The notes: generated from the sequence alone by a model not told the origin. A DNA stretch of 62,612 nt from Pseudonocardia sulfidoxydans NBRC 16205 (GCF_007989085.1 NZ_BJVJ01000037.1:1-62612), one strand, 5' to 3'. Numbered from the stretch's first letter, positions 8,080 to 17,051 are shown. Numbers and translations: made by a program.

Positions 8080-8548
8080 GTGACCGCCGCCGCCGTGGCC
8101 TTCGAGTCGCACCGCACGCACCGTGCTGGGCGTCGGCTACCGGATCACCGGGAGCCTGGCCGACGCCGAGGACGCCGTCCAGGAGGCGTGGCTGCGGTTC
8201 GCCGCCCAGGACACCGACGTGATCGACGAGCCGCGGGCCTGGCTGACGACCGTCGTCGGACGGCTGTGCCTCGACCGGCTTCGGTCGGCGGCGGTGCGGC
8301 GTGAGCGCTACGTCGGGCCCTGGCTGCCCGAGCCCCTCGTCACCGCCCCCGGCGACGACGATCCGCTGGCCGTCATCGTCCGCGACAAGGGCGGGCTCGC
8401 GACGAGCTGGTCGCCCGTCGTCGTCAACGGGGAGCTGGGGGTACGCACCGACGCGGTGGGCAGAGCACCGGCGTCGGTCGTTGTGCTCTCGATCACGAAC
8501 GGGCGAATCCGAGGTGTGTTCCAGGTGGTCAACCCGGACAAGCTCTGA
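8080..8548 (+). pseudogene. Broken ECF41-family (SigJ-like) sigma factor gene
   Basis: The N-terminal part reads VTAAAVAFESHRTH from GTG 8080, then the reading frame shifts near 8121; the family sequence resumes in another frame as LGVGYRITGSLADAEDAVQEAWLRF, region 2 of sigma factors, and EPRAWLTTVVGRLCLDRLRSAAVRRERYVGPWLPEPLV. After DDDPLAV the whole of region 4 and most of the SnoaL-like domain are missing, and the protein jumps to the C-terminal end of that domain (IRGVFQVVNPDKL). A frameshift plus an internal deletion of about 150 residues means no working sigma factor can be made. Confidence 0.8.
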
Positions 8549-8622
8549 CCCGTCGGGTTCGCCCCGGCTACTCCCCCGTGTCGCTCCGGCACCCACGGTG
8601 ATCGCCGGTACAGGATTCCCAG

Positions 8623-9363
8623 GTGCGAACGGTACGTGCGTGGCGACGGGTGGTTCCGGTACTGGCGGCGGTGGCCGCCCTGAGCGTGGGGGCGTCGGGA
8701 TGTTCCGCCCTCCAGACCGCGGGGTTCCAGGTCGGGCCTGCCGACGCACCCGCGGCGGGCGCCACCGCCACGGGTGACGCCGCCACCGCGCTCGCGGCAC
8801 TGCCCGTCAAGGGTCGCGCCCCCAAGACCGGCTACGAGCGCACCCAGTTCGGCTCGGCATGGTCCGACGTCGACCGCAACGGCTGCGACCAGCGCAACGA
8901 CGTCCTCGCCCGGGACATGACCGGTGAGACGTTCAAGCCCGGTACCAAGGACTGCGTCGTCCTCACCGGTTCCCTGGCCGACCCCTACACCGGGAAGACC
9001 ATCGCCTTCCAGCGTGGCCAGGGCACCAGCGAGAAGGTGCAGATCGACCACGTCGTCGCGCTGTCGGACGCCTGGCAGAAGGGCGCGCAGCAGCTCGACG
9101 CGCCGACCCGCAAGCTGCTCGGCAACGACCCGCTCAACCTGCTGGCCGTCGACGGGCCGACGAACCAGTCCAAGGGCGACGGCGACGCCGCGACGTGGCT
9201 GCCGCCGTCGAAGGCCTACCGCTGCGACTACGTGGCCCGCCAGGTCGCGGTGAAGACGAAGTACACGCTGTGGGTCACCGCGGCCGAGCGCGACGCGATC
9301 TCCCGCATCCTCGCCGAGTGCCCCGGCCAGGCGCTGCCGGCGGACAGCACGATCGAGCGCTGA
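8623..9363 (+). CDS. Secreted lipoprotein with HNH/DUF1524-type nuclease domain
   Basis: A 246-residue protein from GTG 8623. The signal sequence ends in a lipobox LSVGASGC (Cys about residue 27), so it should be anchored outside the membrane. The mature part carries the HNH-like elements KVQIDHVVALSDAW and NDPLNLLAVDGPTNQSKGDGDAATWLPP of the DUF1524/GmrSD C-terminal family, and paired Cys (GCDQRND, DCVV, YRCDYV, AECPG) that could form disulfides. It probably degrades extracellular nucleic acid, for nutrition or defence; that is inference. It is monocistronic and followed by a palindromic repeat. Confidence 0.85.
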   Translation: MRTVRAWRRVVPVLAAVAALSVGASGCSALQTAGFQVGPADAPAAGATATGDAATALAALPVKGRAPKTGYERTQFGSAWSDVDRNGCDQRNDVLARDMTGETFKPGTKDCVVLTGSLADPYTGKTIAFQRGQGTSEKVQIDHVVALSDAWQKGAQQLDAPTRKLLGNDPLNLLAVDGPTNQSKGDGDAATWLPPSKAYRCDYVARQVAVKTKYTLWVTAAERDAISRILAECPGQALPADSTIER

Positions 9364-9370
9364 ATCCCTC

Positions 9371-9410
9371 GTGAGCGGCAATAGTCGCCATAGCGACTAT
9401 TGCCGCTCAC
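9371..9410. repeat. 40-nt palindromic element, family A copy 1
   Basis: Perfect 18-bp inverted repeat (arm GTGAGCGGCAATAGTCGC) with loop CATA, 7 nt after the stop of the HNH lipoprotein gene and 109 nt from the end of the convergent dgt gene. Three more copies occur at 28815, 41150 and 48068. Its placement suits a bidirectional terminator. Confidence 0.9.
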
Positions 9411-9519
9411 AGGCGCACTGTGCAGGCCGCATCGAAGCCCTGGTCGGTGATGCCAGGGCGTGGTTGCTGCGGGCGCGCTGGTTCTCCAGCGACGACGGCG
9501 GGATTCGTGACGGCGAACC

Positions 9520-10818
9520 TCAGACCTGGCGCAGGCGCGCGTGCCAGGTCAGCGCCTGCTGGTCGGTGAGCATCGCGATCTGGTCGACGACGACGCGCAG
9601 CCGGGCGGCGTCGTCGGCGGCGACGGCCCAGTCCTCGGCGCGCACGGGGTCGAGGCTGCCGGGTGCGCCGGCGAGCAGCGACGCCGCGAGCTCGGCGAGC
9701 AGGTCCCGTTGCCGGGCCTGCATCGACAGGCGCACCGGGTCGGCCATCACGTACCGGACCGCGACGGCCTTGAGCAGCGCCACCTCGGCCGCCGCACCGG
9801 GCGGGACGACGAGGTCGGCGGCGTAGCGCGTCACGGGTGCGTCGGGGTCGGGCAGGGCGTCGAGGGTGGCGTCGGTCGCGGCGCGGACGAACCGGCCCAC
9901 CAGCTCGCTGGTCAGGACCTTGAGGGCGACGTGCTGGCCGCCGGTGGCCGTCGGGCCGTGGAACCCGGCGACGGCCGCGACCGCGGGCAGGGCGAGGAGC
10001 TGGTCGGCGGCGTCGGCGAGCGCGGCGGGATCGGCCCCGAAGTTGGCGACGGCCAGCTCCGCGAGCGCGGCCCGCTCCTCCGGGTCGGCCAGCGACGCCA
10101 GGTCGATGCGCCCGGCGAGGATGCCGTCCTCGACGTCGTGCACCGAGTAGGCGACGTCGTCGGACCAGTCCATGATCTGGGCCTCGATGCAGCGCCGGCG
10201 CTCCGGGGCGCCGTCGCGGACCCACGCGAGGACGGGCGCATCGGCCTCGTAGGCGCCGAACTTGCGCACCCCCGGCCCACCGACCCACGGATACTTCGAC
10301 GACGCGTCGAGCGTGGCGCGGGTGAGGTTGAGCCCGCCCGCGTGGTCGCCGTGGCCGACCTTCGGTTCGAGCCGCGTCAGGATGCGCAGCGTCTGGGCGT
10401 TGCCCTCGAACCCGCCGCAGCTGCCGGCGATCTGGTCGAGAGCGCGTTCGCCGTTGTGCCCGAAGGGCGGGTGCCCGATGTCGTGGGCGAGCCCGGCGGT
10501 GTCGACGACGTCGGGGTCGGCGCCCAGCTCCTCGGCGATGCCGCGGCCGATCTGCGCGACCTCCAACGAGTGCGTGAGCCGGGTCCGCGGGATCCCGGTG
10601 ACCTCGGCGCCCTCCCCCGGGCCGACGACCTGCGTCTTGCCCGCGAGCCGGCGCAGCGCCGCGGAGTGCAGCACCCGGGCGCGGTCGCGCGCGAACGGGC
10701 TGCGCCGCTCGGGCCGCCCACCGCCCGCGGCCTTGGGGTCCTCGGGGAGCAGCCGGGCGCGGGCGTGGTCGTCGTAGCCGTGGTCGTGCGCGACGGCCAG
10801 GTCGGTCGGGCCGCTCAT
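9520..10818 (-). CDS. dgt: Deoxyguanosinetriphosphate triphosphohydrolase-like HD protein
   Basis: A 432-residue HD-domain phosphohydrolase. The N-terminal [27 protein letters not shown], the metal-binding [20 protein letters not shown] and [20 protein letters not shown] (HD pair), and the later [16 protein letters not shown] are the dGTPase signatures. It hydrolyses dNTPs to deoxynucleoside and triphosphate, tuning dNTP pools. ATG 10818 overlaps the stop of the YdcF-like gene by 4 nt. Confidence 0.92.
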   Translation of the reverse strand: MSGPTDLAVAHDHGYDDHARARLLPEDPKAAGGGRPERRSPFARDRARVLHSAALRRLAGKTQVVGPGEGAEVTGIPRTRLTHSLEVAQIGRGIAEELGADPDVVDTAGLAHDIGHPPFGHNGERALDQIAGSCGGFEGNAQTLRILTRLEPKVGHGDHAGGLNLTRATLDASSKYPWVGGPGVRKFGAYEADAPVLAWVRDGAPERRRCIEAQIMDWSDDVAYSVHDVEDGILAGRIDLASLADPEERAALAELAVANFGADPAALADAADQLLALPAVAAVAGFHGPTATGGQHVALKVLTSELVGRFVRAATDATLDALPDPDAPVTRYAADLVVPPGAAAEVALLKAVAVRYVMADPVRLSMQARQRDLLAELAASLLAGAPGSLDPVRAEDWAVAADDAARLRVVVDQIAMLTDQQALTWHARLRQV

Positions 10819-11585
10819 CCCAGTCCGGTGTCCTCGGTCTCGGCCGGTGCCTTGGTGATCCGGTAGTACAACAGCGCGGCCGTCTCCCTCACGATGTACT
10901 TCGCCTGCGTCTCGCGGCTCTGCACGACGGGCCCGCTGCGCGTCGGTGACGTCCAGGCGTCGAGCCCGGCGTCCTCGGCCATGGTGCGCGCCCGCAGCGA
11001 GTGCCACGGGTCGCTGACCAGTATCGCGCTGCTCCAGCCGTCGCGACGCGCCACGGCGGCGACGGCCTGCAGGCTCGCCAGGGTGTCCGAGCCCTCGCCG
11101 ACGGCGACGACCGCCGACGCCGGGATCCCCTTGGCCAGCAGGTACCGCCGCCCCGCGGACGCCTCGGTGTACTCGTCACCGGCCCGGTTGCCGCCGACGG
11201 TCACGATCCGCGGCGCCACGCCCTCCCGGAACAGGGCGGCGGCGTGGTCGAGCCGGGAGGCGAAGATCGGGCTGGGGCTGCCGTCGTACTGCGCGGCGCC
11301 CAGGACGATCACGGCGTCGGCGGGGGTCTCGGTGTCGGTCCGCGCGGTCTGCCAGACCCGGAACGCGGTGCCGCACACGATGATCACGCCGATGAGCAGC
11401 CCGCCGATGAGGAAGCGGGCGGGCCAGCGCAGGCCCGAGCGCGGGTACACGACCCGCGGTGCCGAGCCGCCGATCCTGCGGGTGGGCGCGTCGGCGCCGG
11501 GATCGGCCGGTCGCGGACGGCGCAGCGGGACGGTCGGGGCGGCGCGACCCCCGGGTGACCGCCTCGGCGGGCGGGGTGCTGTCAC
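10815..11585 (-). CDS. YdcF/ElyC-family (DUF218) membrane protein
   Basis: A 256-residue protein with one membrane helix (about residues 55-75, [19 protein letters not shown]) after a Pro/Arg-rich cytoplasmic N-terminus, then a DUF218 domain: [45 protein letters not shown] and [15 protein letters not shown]. Family members act in envelope or vancomycin-sensitivity phenotypes in other bacteria, with no firm reaction. GTG 11585 overlaps the stop of the XdhC gene (GTGA). Confidence 0.82.
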   Translation of the reverse strand: MTAPRPPRRSPGGRAAPTVPLRRPRPADPGADAPTRRIGGSAPRVVYPRSGLRWPARFLIGGLLIGVIIVCGTAFRVWQTARTDTETPADAVIVLGAAQYDGSPSPIFASRLDHAAALFREGVAPRIVTVGGNRAGDEYTEASAGRRYLLAKGIPASAVVAVGEGSDTLASLQAVAAVARRDGWSSAILVSDPWHSLRARTMAEDAGLDAWTSPTRSGPVVQSRETQAKYIVRETAALLYYRITKAPAETEDTGLG

Positions 11586-12637
11586 CCGCCGATCCGGCTG
11601 TCGGAGGCCGCGAGTGCGGTGGCGGCGCGCCCGGAGCGGGCGGCGATGACCTGGGCGACGATCGACACGGCCGTCTCGGCGGGGGTGCGGGCACCGAGGT
11701 CGAGCCCGACGGGGCCGTGGATGGAGTCGATCTCGGCGTCGGTGAGGCCCGCGGCGAGCAGTCGGCCGCGGCGGGCGGCCTGGGTGCGGCGGGACCCGAG
11801 GGCGCCGATGAAGCCGCGACCGCCGCGGACGCCGTCGGCGAGGACGACGTCGAAGCGTGGGGCGTGGTCGAGCAGGACGACGACGTCGGCGTCGGAGAAC
11901 CCGGCGACGGCGGCGCGGGCGTCGTCGAGGTCGGCGATCGTGCGGCCGCCCCAGCCGAGCAGCGCGGCCTGCGCGAGCAGGGCCTCGCCGATCGCGCCGG
12001 CGCCGACGACGACCACCGTGGGCACGGGCACCCACAGGTCGAGCAGCACGTCGGTGCCCGCGGCGTCGTACCGTTCGGTGGCGGTGCCGCCGCGGCGCAA
12101 GCGGTTGCGGGCCGTGTCGGCCGCGGCCTCGTCGACCTCGGCGGCGCCGAGCGAGCCGTAAACCTGATCCAGCGCAGGCCCGGTCAGGACCAGCACGGCC
12201 GACCCGTCGGCGGGGGTGATCAGTGCGGCGGGGACACCACCCTCGAGCGCATCGCCCAGCGCCGTCGCGAGCGCGGCCGGCAGCGGGTGCCCCAGCAGCG
12301 TGGCGCCGCCTGCGCAGGCCAGCCCCGCCGCGACACCCGCCTCCTCGGAGACGTGGGCCCGGCCGGTGCGCGGGCCCGCCGCCGCGGACGCCGCGAGCGG
12401 GAGCGCCGTGTCGTCGAGCGCGCCGAGGTAGAGCAGGCCCGCGGACTCCCCCGCCGCCGTCGAGGCGACGAGCTGCCCCGACTCGACGGTGCCGAACCCG
12501 TGCCGGTCGAGCACCCGGACGACGCCGATCTCGGCCGACCCGTCCGCTGCCCAGGCGCGTAGCGCGGCACCCAGCGCGCGGCGGGGATCGGTGGTGGCGT
12601 CGGTGGAGCCGGACGGCGGCACGGTCGCAGCGGTCAC
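11582..12637 (-). CDS. XdhC/CoxI-family protein
   Basis: A 351-residue protein with the N-terminal XdhC/CoxI domain (RALGAALRAWAADGSAEIGVVRVL...GFGTVESGQLVAS) and a C-terminal Rossmann fold (VVVVGAGAIGEALLAQAALLGW; FIGALGSRRTQAARRGRL; GLDLGARTPAETAVSIVAQVIAAR). XdhC-like proteins help insert sulfurated molybdenum cofactor into xanthine or CO dehydrogenase family enzymes. No molybdenum hydroxylase gene is in the window, so the client must be elsewhere. First gene of an operon with the YdcF-like and dgt genes. Confidence 0.88.
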   Translation of the reverse strand: MTAATVPPSGSTDATTDPRRALGAALRAWAADGSAEIGVVRVLDRHGFGTVESGQLVASTAAGESAGLLYLGALDDTALPLAASAAAGPRTGRAHVSEEAGVAAGLACAGGATLLGHPLPAALATALGDALEGGVPAALITPADGSAVLVLTGPALDQVYGSLGAAEVDEAAADTARNRLRRGGTATERYDAAGTDVLLDLWVPVPTVVVVGAGAIGEALLAQAALLGWGGRTIADLDDARAAVAGFSDADVVVLLDHAPRFDVVLADGVRGGRGFIGALGSRRTQAARRGRLLAAGLTDAEIDSIHGPVGLDLGARTPAETAVSIVAQVIAARSGRAATALAASDSRIGG

Positions 12638-12721
12638 GTCGGCCAGGGTAGCGACCGCGACCGACGACGGCGGCGACCGAGAGCCGGGCGCGTCCCCGGG
12701 GGGAGGGTCGGCCCGAGCGGG

Positions 12722-13114
12722 TCAGCCGGTCGGCAGGGTGCGCTTGAGGGCGAAGATCGCGATCCGCACGACGATCGCGTCGACGATCAGCGCGGCGAAC
12801 GCCCAGCCGTCGAACAGTCCCGCGAGCGGGCGGCCCTGGGTGAGGGCGAGGACGCTGGGCAGCAGGAACGTCGCCACCCCGATGGCACCGACGACGGCGG
12901 CCGACAGCAGCGGCACCGGCTGCGCGGCGGGCGTCTTCAGCGTCCGGGCCAGCATGCCCGCGATCACCAGCGCCGCGATGACGAGAATCGCGTCGATGAT
13001 GGCGAGGCGTGAGGTGTCCCAGAGCCGGACGCCGTGCACCGCGTGGACCACCGCGGACGCCACGAGCAGCACGAGCAGGAACTGCGGGGCGGTGATCGAG
13101 CGCAGGCGGTTCAC
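12722..13114 (-). CDS. Four-helix membrane protein of unknown function
   Basis: A 130-residue integral membrane protein starting at GTG 13114 (VNRLRSITAPQF). Four hydrophobic helices are visible near residues 8-26, 36-54, 65-84 and 97-118. No catalytic motif is seen. It is divergent from a TPR-protein gene, and the 63-nt spacer contains a CsoR/CstR-like palindrome, suggesting a shared response to copper or reactive sulfur species. Confidence 0.75.
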   Translation of the reverse strand: MNRLRSITAPQFLLVLLVASAVVHAVHGVRLWDTSRLAIIDAILVIAALVIAGMLARTLKTPAAQPVPLLSAAVVGAIGVATFLLPSVLALTQGRPLAGLFDGWAFAALIVDAIVVRIAIFALKRTLPTG

Positions 13115-13145
13115 AGGGCCAGTCTCCCCCGAACCGTCCGGCGGA

Positions 13146-13162
13146 ATACCCCGCTGGGGTAT
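13146..13162. promoter_or_regulatory. CsoR/CstR-like operator palindrome
   Basis: ATACCCC-GCT-GGGGTAT, a perfect 7-bp inverted repeat with a 3-nt centre, in the divergent spacer of a membrane protein and a TPR protein. DUF156 repressors (CsoR, CstR, FrmR) recognise A/T-flanked C4/G4 palindromes of this form. It sits just upstream of a TATAGA -10-like box for the plus-strand gene. No CsoR gene is in the window. Confidence 0.5.
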
Positions 13163-13177
13163 GTGGTTGTATAGATC

Positions 13178-13528
13178 ATGATGGACACGTTGACCTTCCG
13201 GATGGCCGAGACCTGGGTCGACGAGGGCCGGCCCCTGGAGGCTCTCGAGATGCTGGAGCCCCACGCCGACGAGCTGCGCGAGAGCGTCGCCGGAGCCCTG
13301 CTGCTCGGTCGCGCCTACTACCGGTCCGCCCAGCTGCGCAAGGCCGAGGAGGAGCTGGCGCGGGCCGTCGAGCTCGCCCCCGCCGACTCCTACGCCCGCT
13401 ACCTGCTGGGCCGGGCGTTGCAACGGCAGAGCCGCCACGCCGACGCCCTGCCGCACCTGCGGCTGGCCGCGGCGCTGAACCCCGACTACGCCGGGGACCG
13501 CGATGCCTGCGCCGACCGCGTCGGCTGA
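13178..13528 (+). CDS. Small tetratricopeptide-repeat protein
   Basis: A 116-residue soluble protein made of about three TPR units: WVDEGRPLEALEMLEPHADEL, ALLLGRAYYRSAQLRKAEEELARAVELAPAD and YARYLLGRALQRQSRHADALPHLRLAAALNPD. TPR proteins bind other proteins; the partner is unknown. Start is ATG 13178 or the next codon; no ribosome site is visible and TATAGA lies at 13170-13175, so the mRNA may be leaderless from 13181. It is convergent with the response regulator gene, 13 nt apart. Confidence 0.85.
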   Translation: MMDTLTFRMAETWVDEGRPLEALEMLEPHADELRESVAGALLLGRAYYRSAQLRKAEEELARAVELAPADSYARYLLGRALQRQSRHADALPHLRLAAALNPDYAGDRDACADRVG

Positions 13529-13541
13529 CCTGCGGTCACGA

Positions 13542-14150
13542 CTACAGCCAGCCGAAGCCGTCCGCGATGCGGACGGCTTCGGCGCGTGTGCGCGAGTCCG
13601 TCTTCCCGATCGCCGACGACAGATGGTTGCGCACCGTGCCCTCCGACAGGTGCAGCCGCTTCGCGATGTCGGCGACGGTCGCGCCGTCCGCGGCCGCGAC
13701 CAGCACGTCGCGCTCGCGTTCGGTGAGCGGGCTCGCGCCGGTGCTCAACGACTCCGCCGCCAGCGCCGGGTCGACCACGCGCAGCCCGGCGTGCACCCGG
13801 CGCACCGCCTCGACCAGCTGCTCCGGCGGGCTGTCCTTCACGACGAACCCCGCCGCCCCCGCCCGCATCGCGCGCGCGAGGTAGCCGGGACGGCCGAACG
13901 TCGTCAGCACCACGACCCGGCACGACGGCAGCGACTCGCGCAGCGCCGCCGCGGCTGCGAGCCCGTCGATCCCCGGCATCTGGACGTCGAGCAACGCCAC
14001 GTCGGGCGTCGTGCGGGCAGCGGCGGGACCGACGTCGTCACCCGTGCCCACCTGCGCGACGACCTCGATGTCGGGCTCCAGGCCCAGCATCGCCGCGAGC
14101 GCGCCGCGGACGAGGGCCTGGTCGTCGGCCAGCAGGACCTTGATCGTCAT
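13542..14150 (-). CDS. NarL/LuxR-family response regulator (DesR/LiaR-like)
   Basis: A 202-residue regulator. The receiver domain has the acidic pair ADDQ near residues 9-10, phospho-acceptor Asp in ALLDVQMPGIDG (about 54) and Lys in VVKDSPP (about 104). The C-terminal LuxR HTH is LTERERDVLVAAADGATVADIAKRLHLSEGTVRNHLSSAIGK. ATG 14150 overlaps the kinase stop (ATGA). With the kinase and the ABC exporter upstream it forms a four-gene operon, so it probably controls that exporter in response to a membrane or antibiotic signal. Confidence 0.93.
   Translation of the reverse strand: MTIKVLLADDQALVRGALAAMLGLEPDIEVVAQVGTGDDVGPAAARTTPDVALLDVQMPGIDGLAAAAALRESLPSCRVVVLTTFGRPGYLARAMRAGAAGFVVKDSPPEQLVEAVRRVHAGLRVVDPALAAESLSTGASPLTERERDVLVAAADGATVADIAKRLHLSEGTVRNHLSSAIGKTDSRTRAEAVRIADGFGWL
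13552..13582 (+). terminator. 14-bp perfect hairpin inside the end of the response regulator gene
   Basis: CCGAAGCCGTCCGC / GCGGACGGCTTCGG with loop GAT. It lies 24 nt past the stop of the plus-strand TPR gene and at the same time encodes the last residues of the convergent regulator (…ADGFGW). It probably terminates TPR transcription, with the regulator's C-terminus doubling as the hairpin. Confidence 0.6.
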
Positions 14151-15328
14151 CGGGCCGCTCTGTCGTTCGTGCGGGTGCTCGCCGCGCCGGCCGGCGCGGG
14201 CGGGCACGTCGCCGCCAGCCGCCAGCCGCCACGCTCCCCCGGCCCCGAGTCGACCCAGCCCCCGATCGCGGCGACCCGCTCCGCCAGCCCGGTGAGCCCG
14301 TTGCCCGCCGGGGTGCCGGTCGGGGCGCCGACACCGTCGTCGACGATCTCGATCGAGTCCGGTGACAGCCGCACCGCGACGCGGCCGGCGCCGCTGTGGC
14401 GGATCGCGTTCGTGACACCCTCGCGCAGCACGTAGGCGAAGACCTGCTGACGTTCGGCCGGCACGTCGTCGACCGCGCGGGGCAGATCCGCCTCGATCTG
14501 CGCGGCCCGCAACGCCTCCCGCGCCCCCGCCAGCTCCGCGGCCAACGACGCGACCCGGTTCGCCGAGATCGTCGCGCGGACGTCGGACAGCGCCTGCCTG
14601 CCGAGCCTCTCGACGTCGGCGACCTCGTCGGCGGCCCGCACGTCGTCGCCACGTTCCAGCAGCCGCCGCGCGAGCCCGGCCTTGACGGTGATCGTCGTCA
14701 GGCTGTGCCCGAGGACGTCGTGCAGGTCGCGCGCCATCCGGTCGCGCTCCTGCGTGACAGCCATCCTCGCGAGCTCCTCCCGGGCCACCCGCAGCTCCGT
14801 GTTCACCCGGATCAGCCCGAACATGCCGATCATCGCCATCGTCATCGCCACGATGCCGACGACCGAGCCCAGGTCGACCGCCCCGAACACGACGCTGTAG
14901 AGCACGAACGCGCCCGCGACCACCAGCACCGCCACCACCGCGGAGACCCGCTTCGGCAGCAGCGCCATGATCGTGACGAGGAGGAAGCTGATCGTGTAGA
15001 GGACGCCGCCGTCGGTACCGCCGGCGCCCAGGCCCACCACCATCCCGGCCCACAACCCCGCCATCCCGACGACCGTCACCACCACGACCACGCGCCGCGA
15101 CGACCACATCGCGTAGTACAGCCCAGCGGCGTAACCGGCGATGTAGGCGAGGACGTCGAGCACCAGCAGGACCCGCAACGCCGGCCCGTGGTCGGACACC
15201 GCCGCCGCATACACCCACGGCATCAGCAGCAACGACCAGCCGCCCGCCATCGGCAGCCACTTGCGCAGGGACAGCCGCGTCGGGTCCATGGGACCGTCGC
15301 CTGCGCGTCCGCGGCCGCCGTCGACCAT
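14147..15328 (-). CDS. Sensor histidine kinase (DesK/HisKA_3 type)
   Basis: About 393 residues. Five to six hydrophobic helices fill the first 180 residues with no large external sensor loop. A coiled dimerisation stretch leads to the phospho-acceptor box ERDRMARDLHDVLGHSLTTI, then the HATPase parts VLREGVTNAIRHSGAG (N box) and IVDDGVGAP.NGLTGLAERV (G boxes). This is the intramembrane-sensing class that pairs with NarL-type regulators. The ATG at 15328 is a choice; another at 15289 would remove 13 residues, and neither has a strong ribosome site. Confidence 0.92.
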   Translation of the reverse strand: MVDGGRGRAGDGPMDPTRLSLRKWLPMAGGWSLLLMPWVYAAAVSDHGPALRVLLVLDVLAYIAGYAAGLYYAMWSSRRVVVVVTVVGMAGLWAGMVVGLGAGGTDGGVLYTISFLLVTIMALLPKRVSAVVAVLVVAGAFVLYSVVFGAVDLGSVVGIVAMTMAMIGMFGLIRVNTELRVAREELARMAVTQERDRMARDLHDVLGHSLTTITVKAGLARRLLERGDDVRAADEVADVERLGRQALSDVRATISANRVASLAAELAGAREALRAAQIEADLPRAVDDVPAERQQVFAYVLREGVTNAIRHSGAGRVAVRLSPDSIEIVDDGVGAPTGTPAGNGLTGLAERVAAIGGWVDSGPGERGGWRLAATCPPAPAGAASTRTNDRAAR

Positions 15329-15338
15329 GCCGTCCACG

Positions 15339-16064
15339 CTAGACCCGCAACGCGTCGCGTCGGTACCGCACGGCCACCAGCGCACCCGCCACGACCAGCC
15401 AGACCAGCATCACCGCGACCCCCTGCAGCGGGACGCCACCGCCGGACACCTGGTCGCGGGCGACCTCGGCCAGCCAGTAGCTGGGCAGCAGGTGCGCGAC
15501 GGTCACCATCGCCGCCGGCAGGACCTCGGCCGGGATCAGGACGCCACCCAGCAGGCTGAACACCAGCATCGTCACCGTCGCCATGCTCTGTGCGGAGTCC
15601 TGCGTCGCCATCGTGCCGACGAGCAGCCCGATCGCGGCGAACGGCAGCACCCCCAGCCACGCCGCCAGCAACACCCGCAACCACTCCACGAACGACAGGT
15701 CGACGTGCTTGACCAGCCCCGCCACCGCGAACGTCAGCACCAGGGCGGGCAGCGCGACGAGCATCGCCACCCCCGCCTTCACGGCGAGGTAGGCCCAGCC
15801 GGGCAGCGGGGTCAGCCGCAGCTGCCGGTTCCAGCCGACGGCCCGCTCCACCGCGACCCGCCCGCCCGTGCTGATCGCCGCCGAGATCGCACCGAACGCT
15901 GCCATGTTCAGCATGAGCACCACGGTCACCACGGCGGCGTCGGCGCCCGTCGCGTACAGACCGGAGAAGATCAGGAAATACACGACCGGGAAACCGACCG
16001 TGAAGATCAGGAACCGCGGCGAGCGGACGATCCGCCGCACCTCGGACACGAGCAGGACACCCAT
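15339..16064 (-). CDS. ABC-2 type exporter permease
   Basis: A 241-residue membrane protein with six hydrophobic segments and the ABC-2 layout: an amphipathic N-terminal helix (VSEVRRIVRSPRF), paired helices, and PSYWLAEVARDQ before the last span. Start ATG 16064, 2 nt after the ATPase gene. It would form the membrane channel with the ATPase at 16067-16993; substrate unknown, likely a lipid or peptide antibiotic given the two-component partner. Confidence 0.9.
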   Translation of the reverse strand: MGVLLVSEVRRIVRSPRFLIFTVGFPVVYFLIFSGLYATGADAAVVTVVLMLNMAAFGAISAAISTGGRVAVERAVGWNRQLRLTPLPGWAYLAVKAGVAMLVALPALVLTFAVAGLVKHVDLSFVEWLRVLLAAWLGVLPFAAIGLLVGTMATQDSAQSMATVTMLVFSLLGGVLIPAEVLPAAMVTVAHLLPSYWLAEVARDQVSGGGVPLQGVAVMLVWLVVAGALVAVRYRRDALRV

Positions 16065-16066
16065 GG

Positions 16067-16993
16067 TCAGACCCTTTCCGTTTCCGTGGCGACGGCGCTC
16101 TCGGCTGTCAGAGCTACGAACGCGTCCTCCAAGCCGTGCGCGGTGACCTCGACGTCGTGCGCGTCGGGATGCGACGCGAGCAGCGCCCGCAGCGCGGCAT
16201 CGGAGTCGTCGCAGGTCAACCGCGTCCGCGGGCCCACCGCGGCCACGCCCGTGACGCCCGGCAGCGCCGCGAGGGCGCCCTCGTCGGCACCCGGGACGAC
16301 CGCCGACACCACCCGCCCCGACGCCAGCGCCCGCACCTGCGCCACCGACCCGTCGGCGACCACCCGGCCCGCCCGCAGCAGCACGACCCGGTCCGCGAAC
16401 TCCTCCGCCTCCGCCAGGTAGTGCGTCGCGAACAACACCGTCCGGCCGTCCGCGGTGAACTCCCGCATCGACGCCCAGAACTCCCGGCGCGCCGCCACGT
16501 CCATCGCGACCGTCGGCTCGTCGAGCACCAGCAGGTCCGGGTTGCACGCCAACGCGACCGCGAACCGCACCCGCTGCTTCTGCCCACCCGACAACCGCCC
16601 GAACCGCTGCCCCGCGACGTCAGCGATCCCGGTGCGGCGCAACACCTCCGCCGGCGTCAACGGATCCGGGAACAGCGCCACCGACAGCCGCACCAGCTCG
16701 CCCGCCGTGATGTCGTCGGGGAACCCGCCCGACTGCAGCATCGCCCCCACCGACCCGCGCGACATCGCCTCCCGCGGAGACCGGCCGAACAAGGCCACCT
16801 CACCGGCGTCGGGACGGGTCAGCCCGAGCAGGGCGTCGATCGTCGTCGACTTCCCGGCGCCGTTCGGACCCAGCAAGGCCACCACCTCGCCCGGCGCGAT
16901 CGTCAGGTCCAGGCCGTCGACCGCACGCACCGGGCCGTAGCTCTTCGCCAGGCCAGTGATGCGTACCGCCGCGCCGTCCGGTGTCATCCTCAT
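16067..16993 (-). CDS. ABC exporter ATP-binding protein
   Basis: A 308-residue ATPase with Walker A GPNGAGKST (about 43-51), signature LSGGQKQR, Walker B LLVLDEPTVAMD and H-loop FATHYL. The C-terminal extension of about 80 residues, ending in HGLEDAFVALT, is typical of drug/daunorubicin-type ABC-2 exporters. It is the first gene of the operon. A palindrome at 17052-17065 lies upstream. ATG at 16993 or 16987 are both possible. Confidence 0.93.
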   Translation of the reverse strand: MRMTPDGAAVRITGLAKSYGPVRAVDGLDLTIAPGEVVALLGPNGAGKSTTIDALLGLTRPDAGEVALFGRSPREAMSRGSVGAMLQSGGFPDDITAGELVRLSVALFPDPLTPAEVLRRTGIADVAGQRFGRLSGGQKQRVRFAVALACNPDLLVLDEPTVAMDVAARREFWASMREFTADGRTVLFATHYLAEAEEFADRVVLLRAGRVVADGSVAQVRALASGRVVSAVVPGADEGALAALPGVTGVAAVGPRTRLTCDDSDAALRALLASHPDAHDVEVTAHGLEDAFVALTAESAVATETERV

Positions 16994-17051
16994 GACCCGA
17001 CTCTCGCGGGTGAACCCCGCGCGTTCCCGGAGCGGACGTCACGACCCCCGG

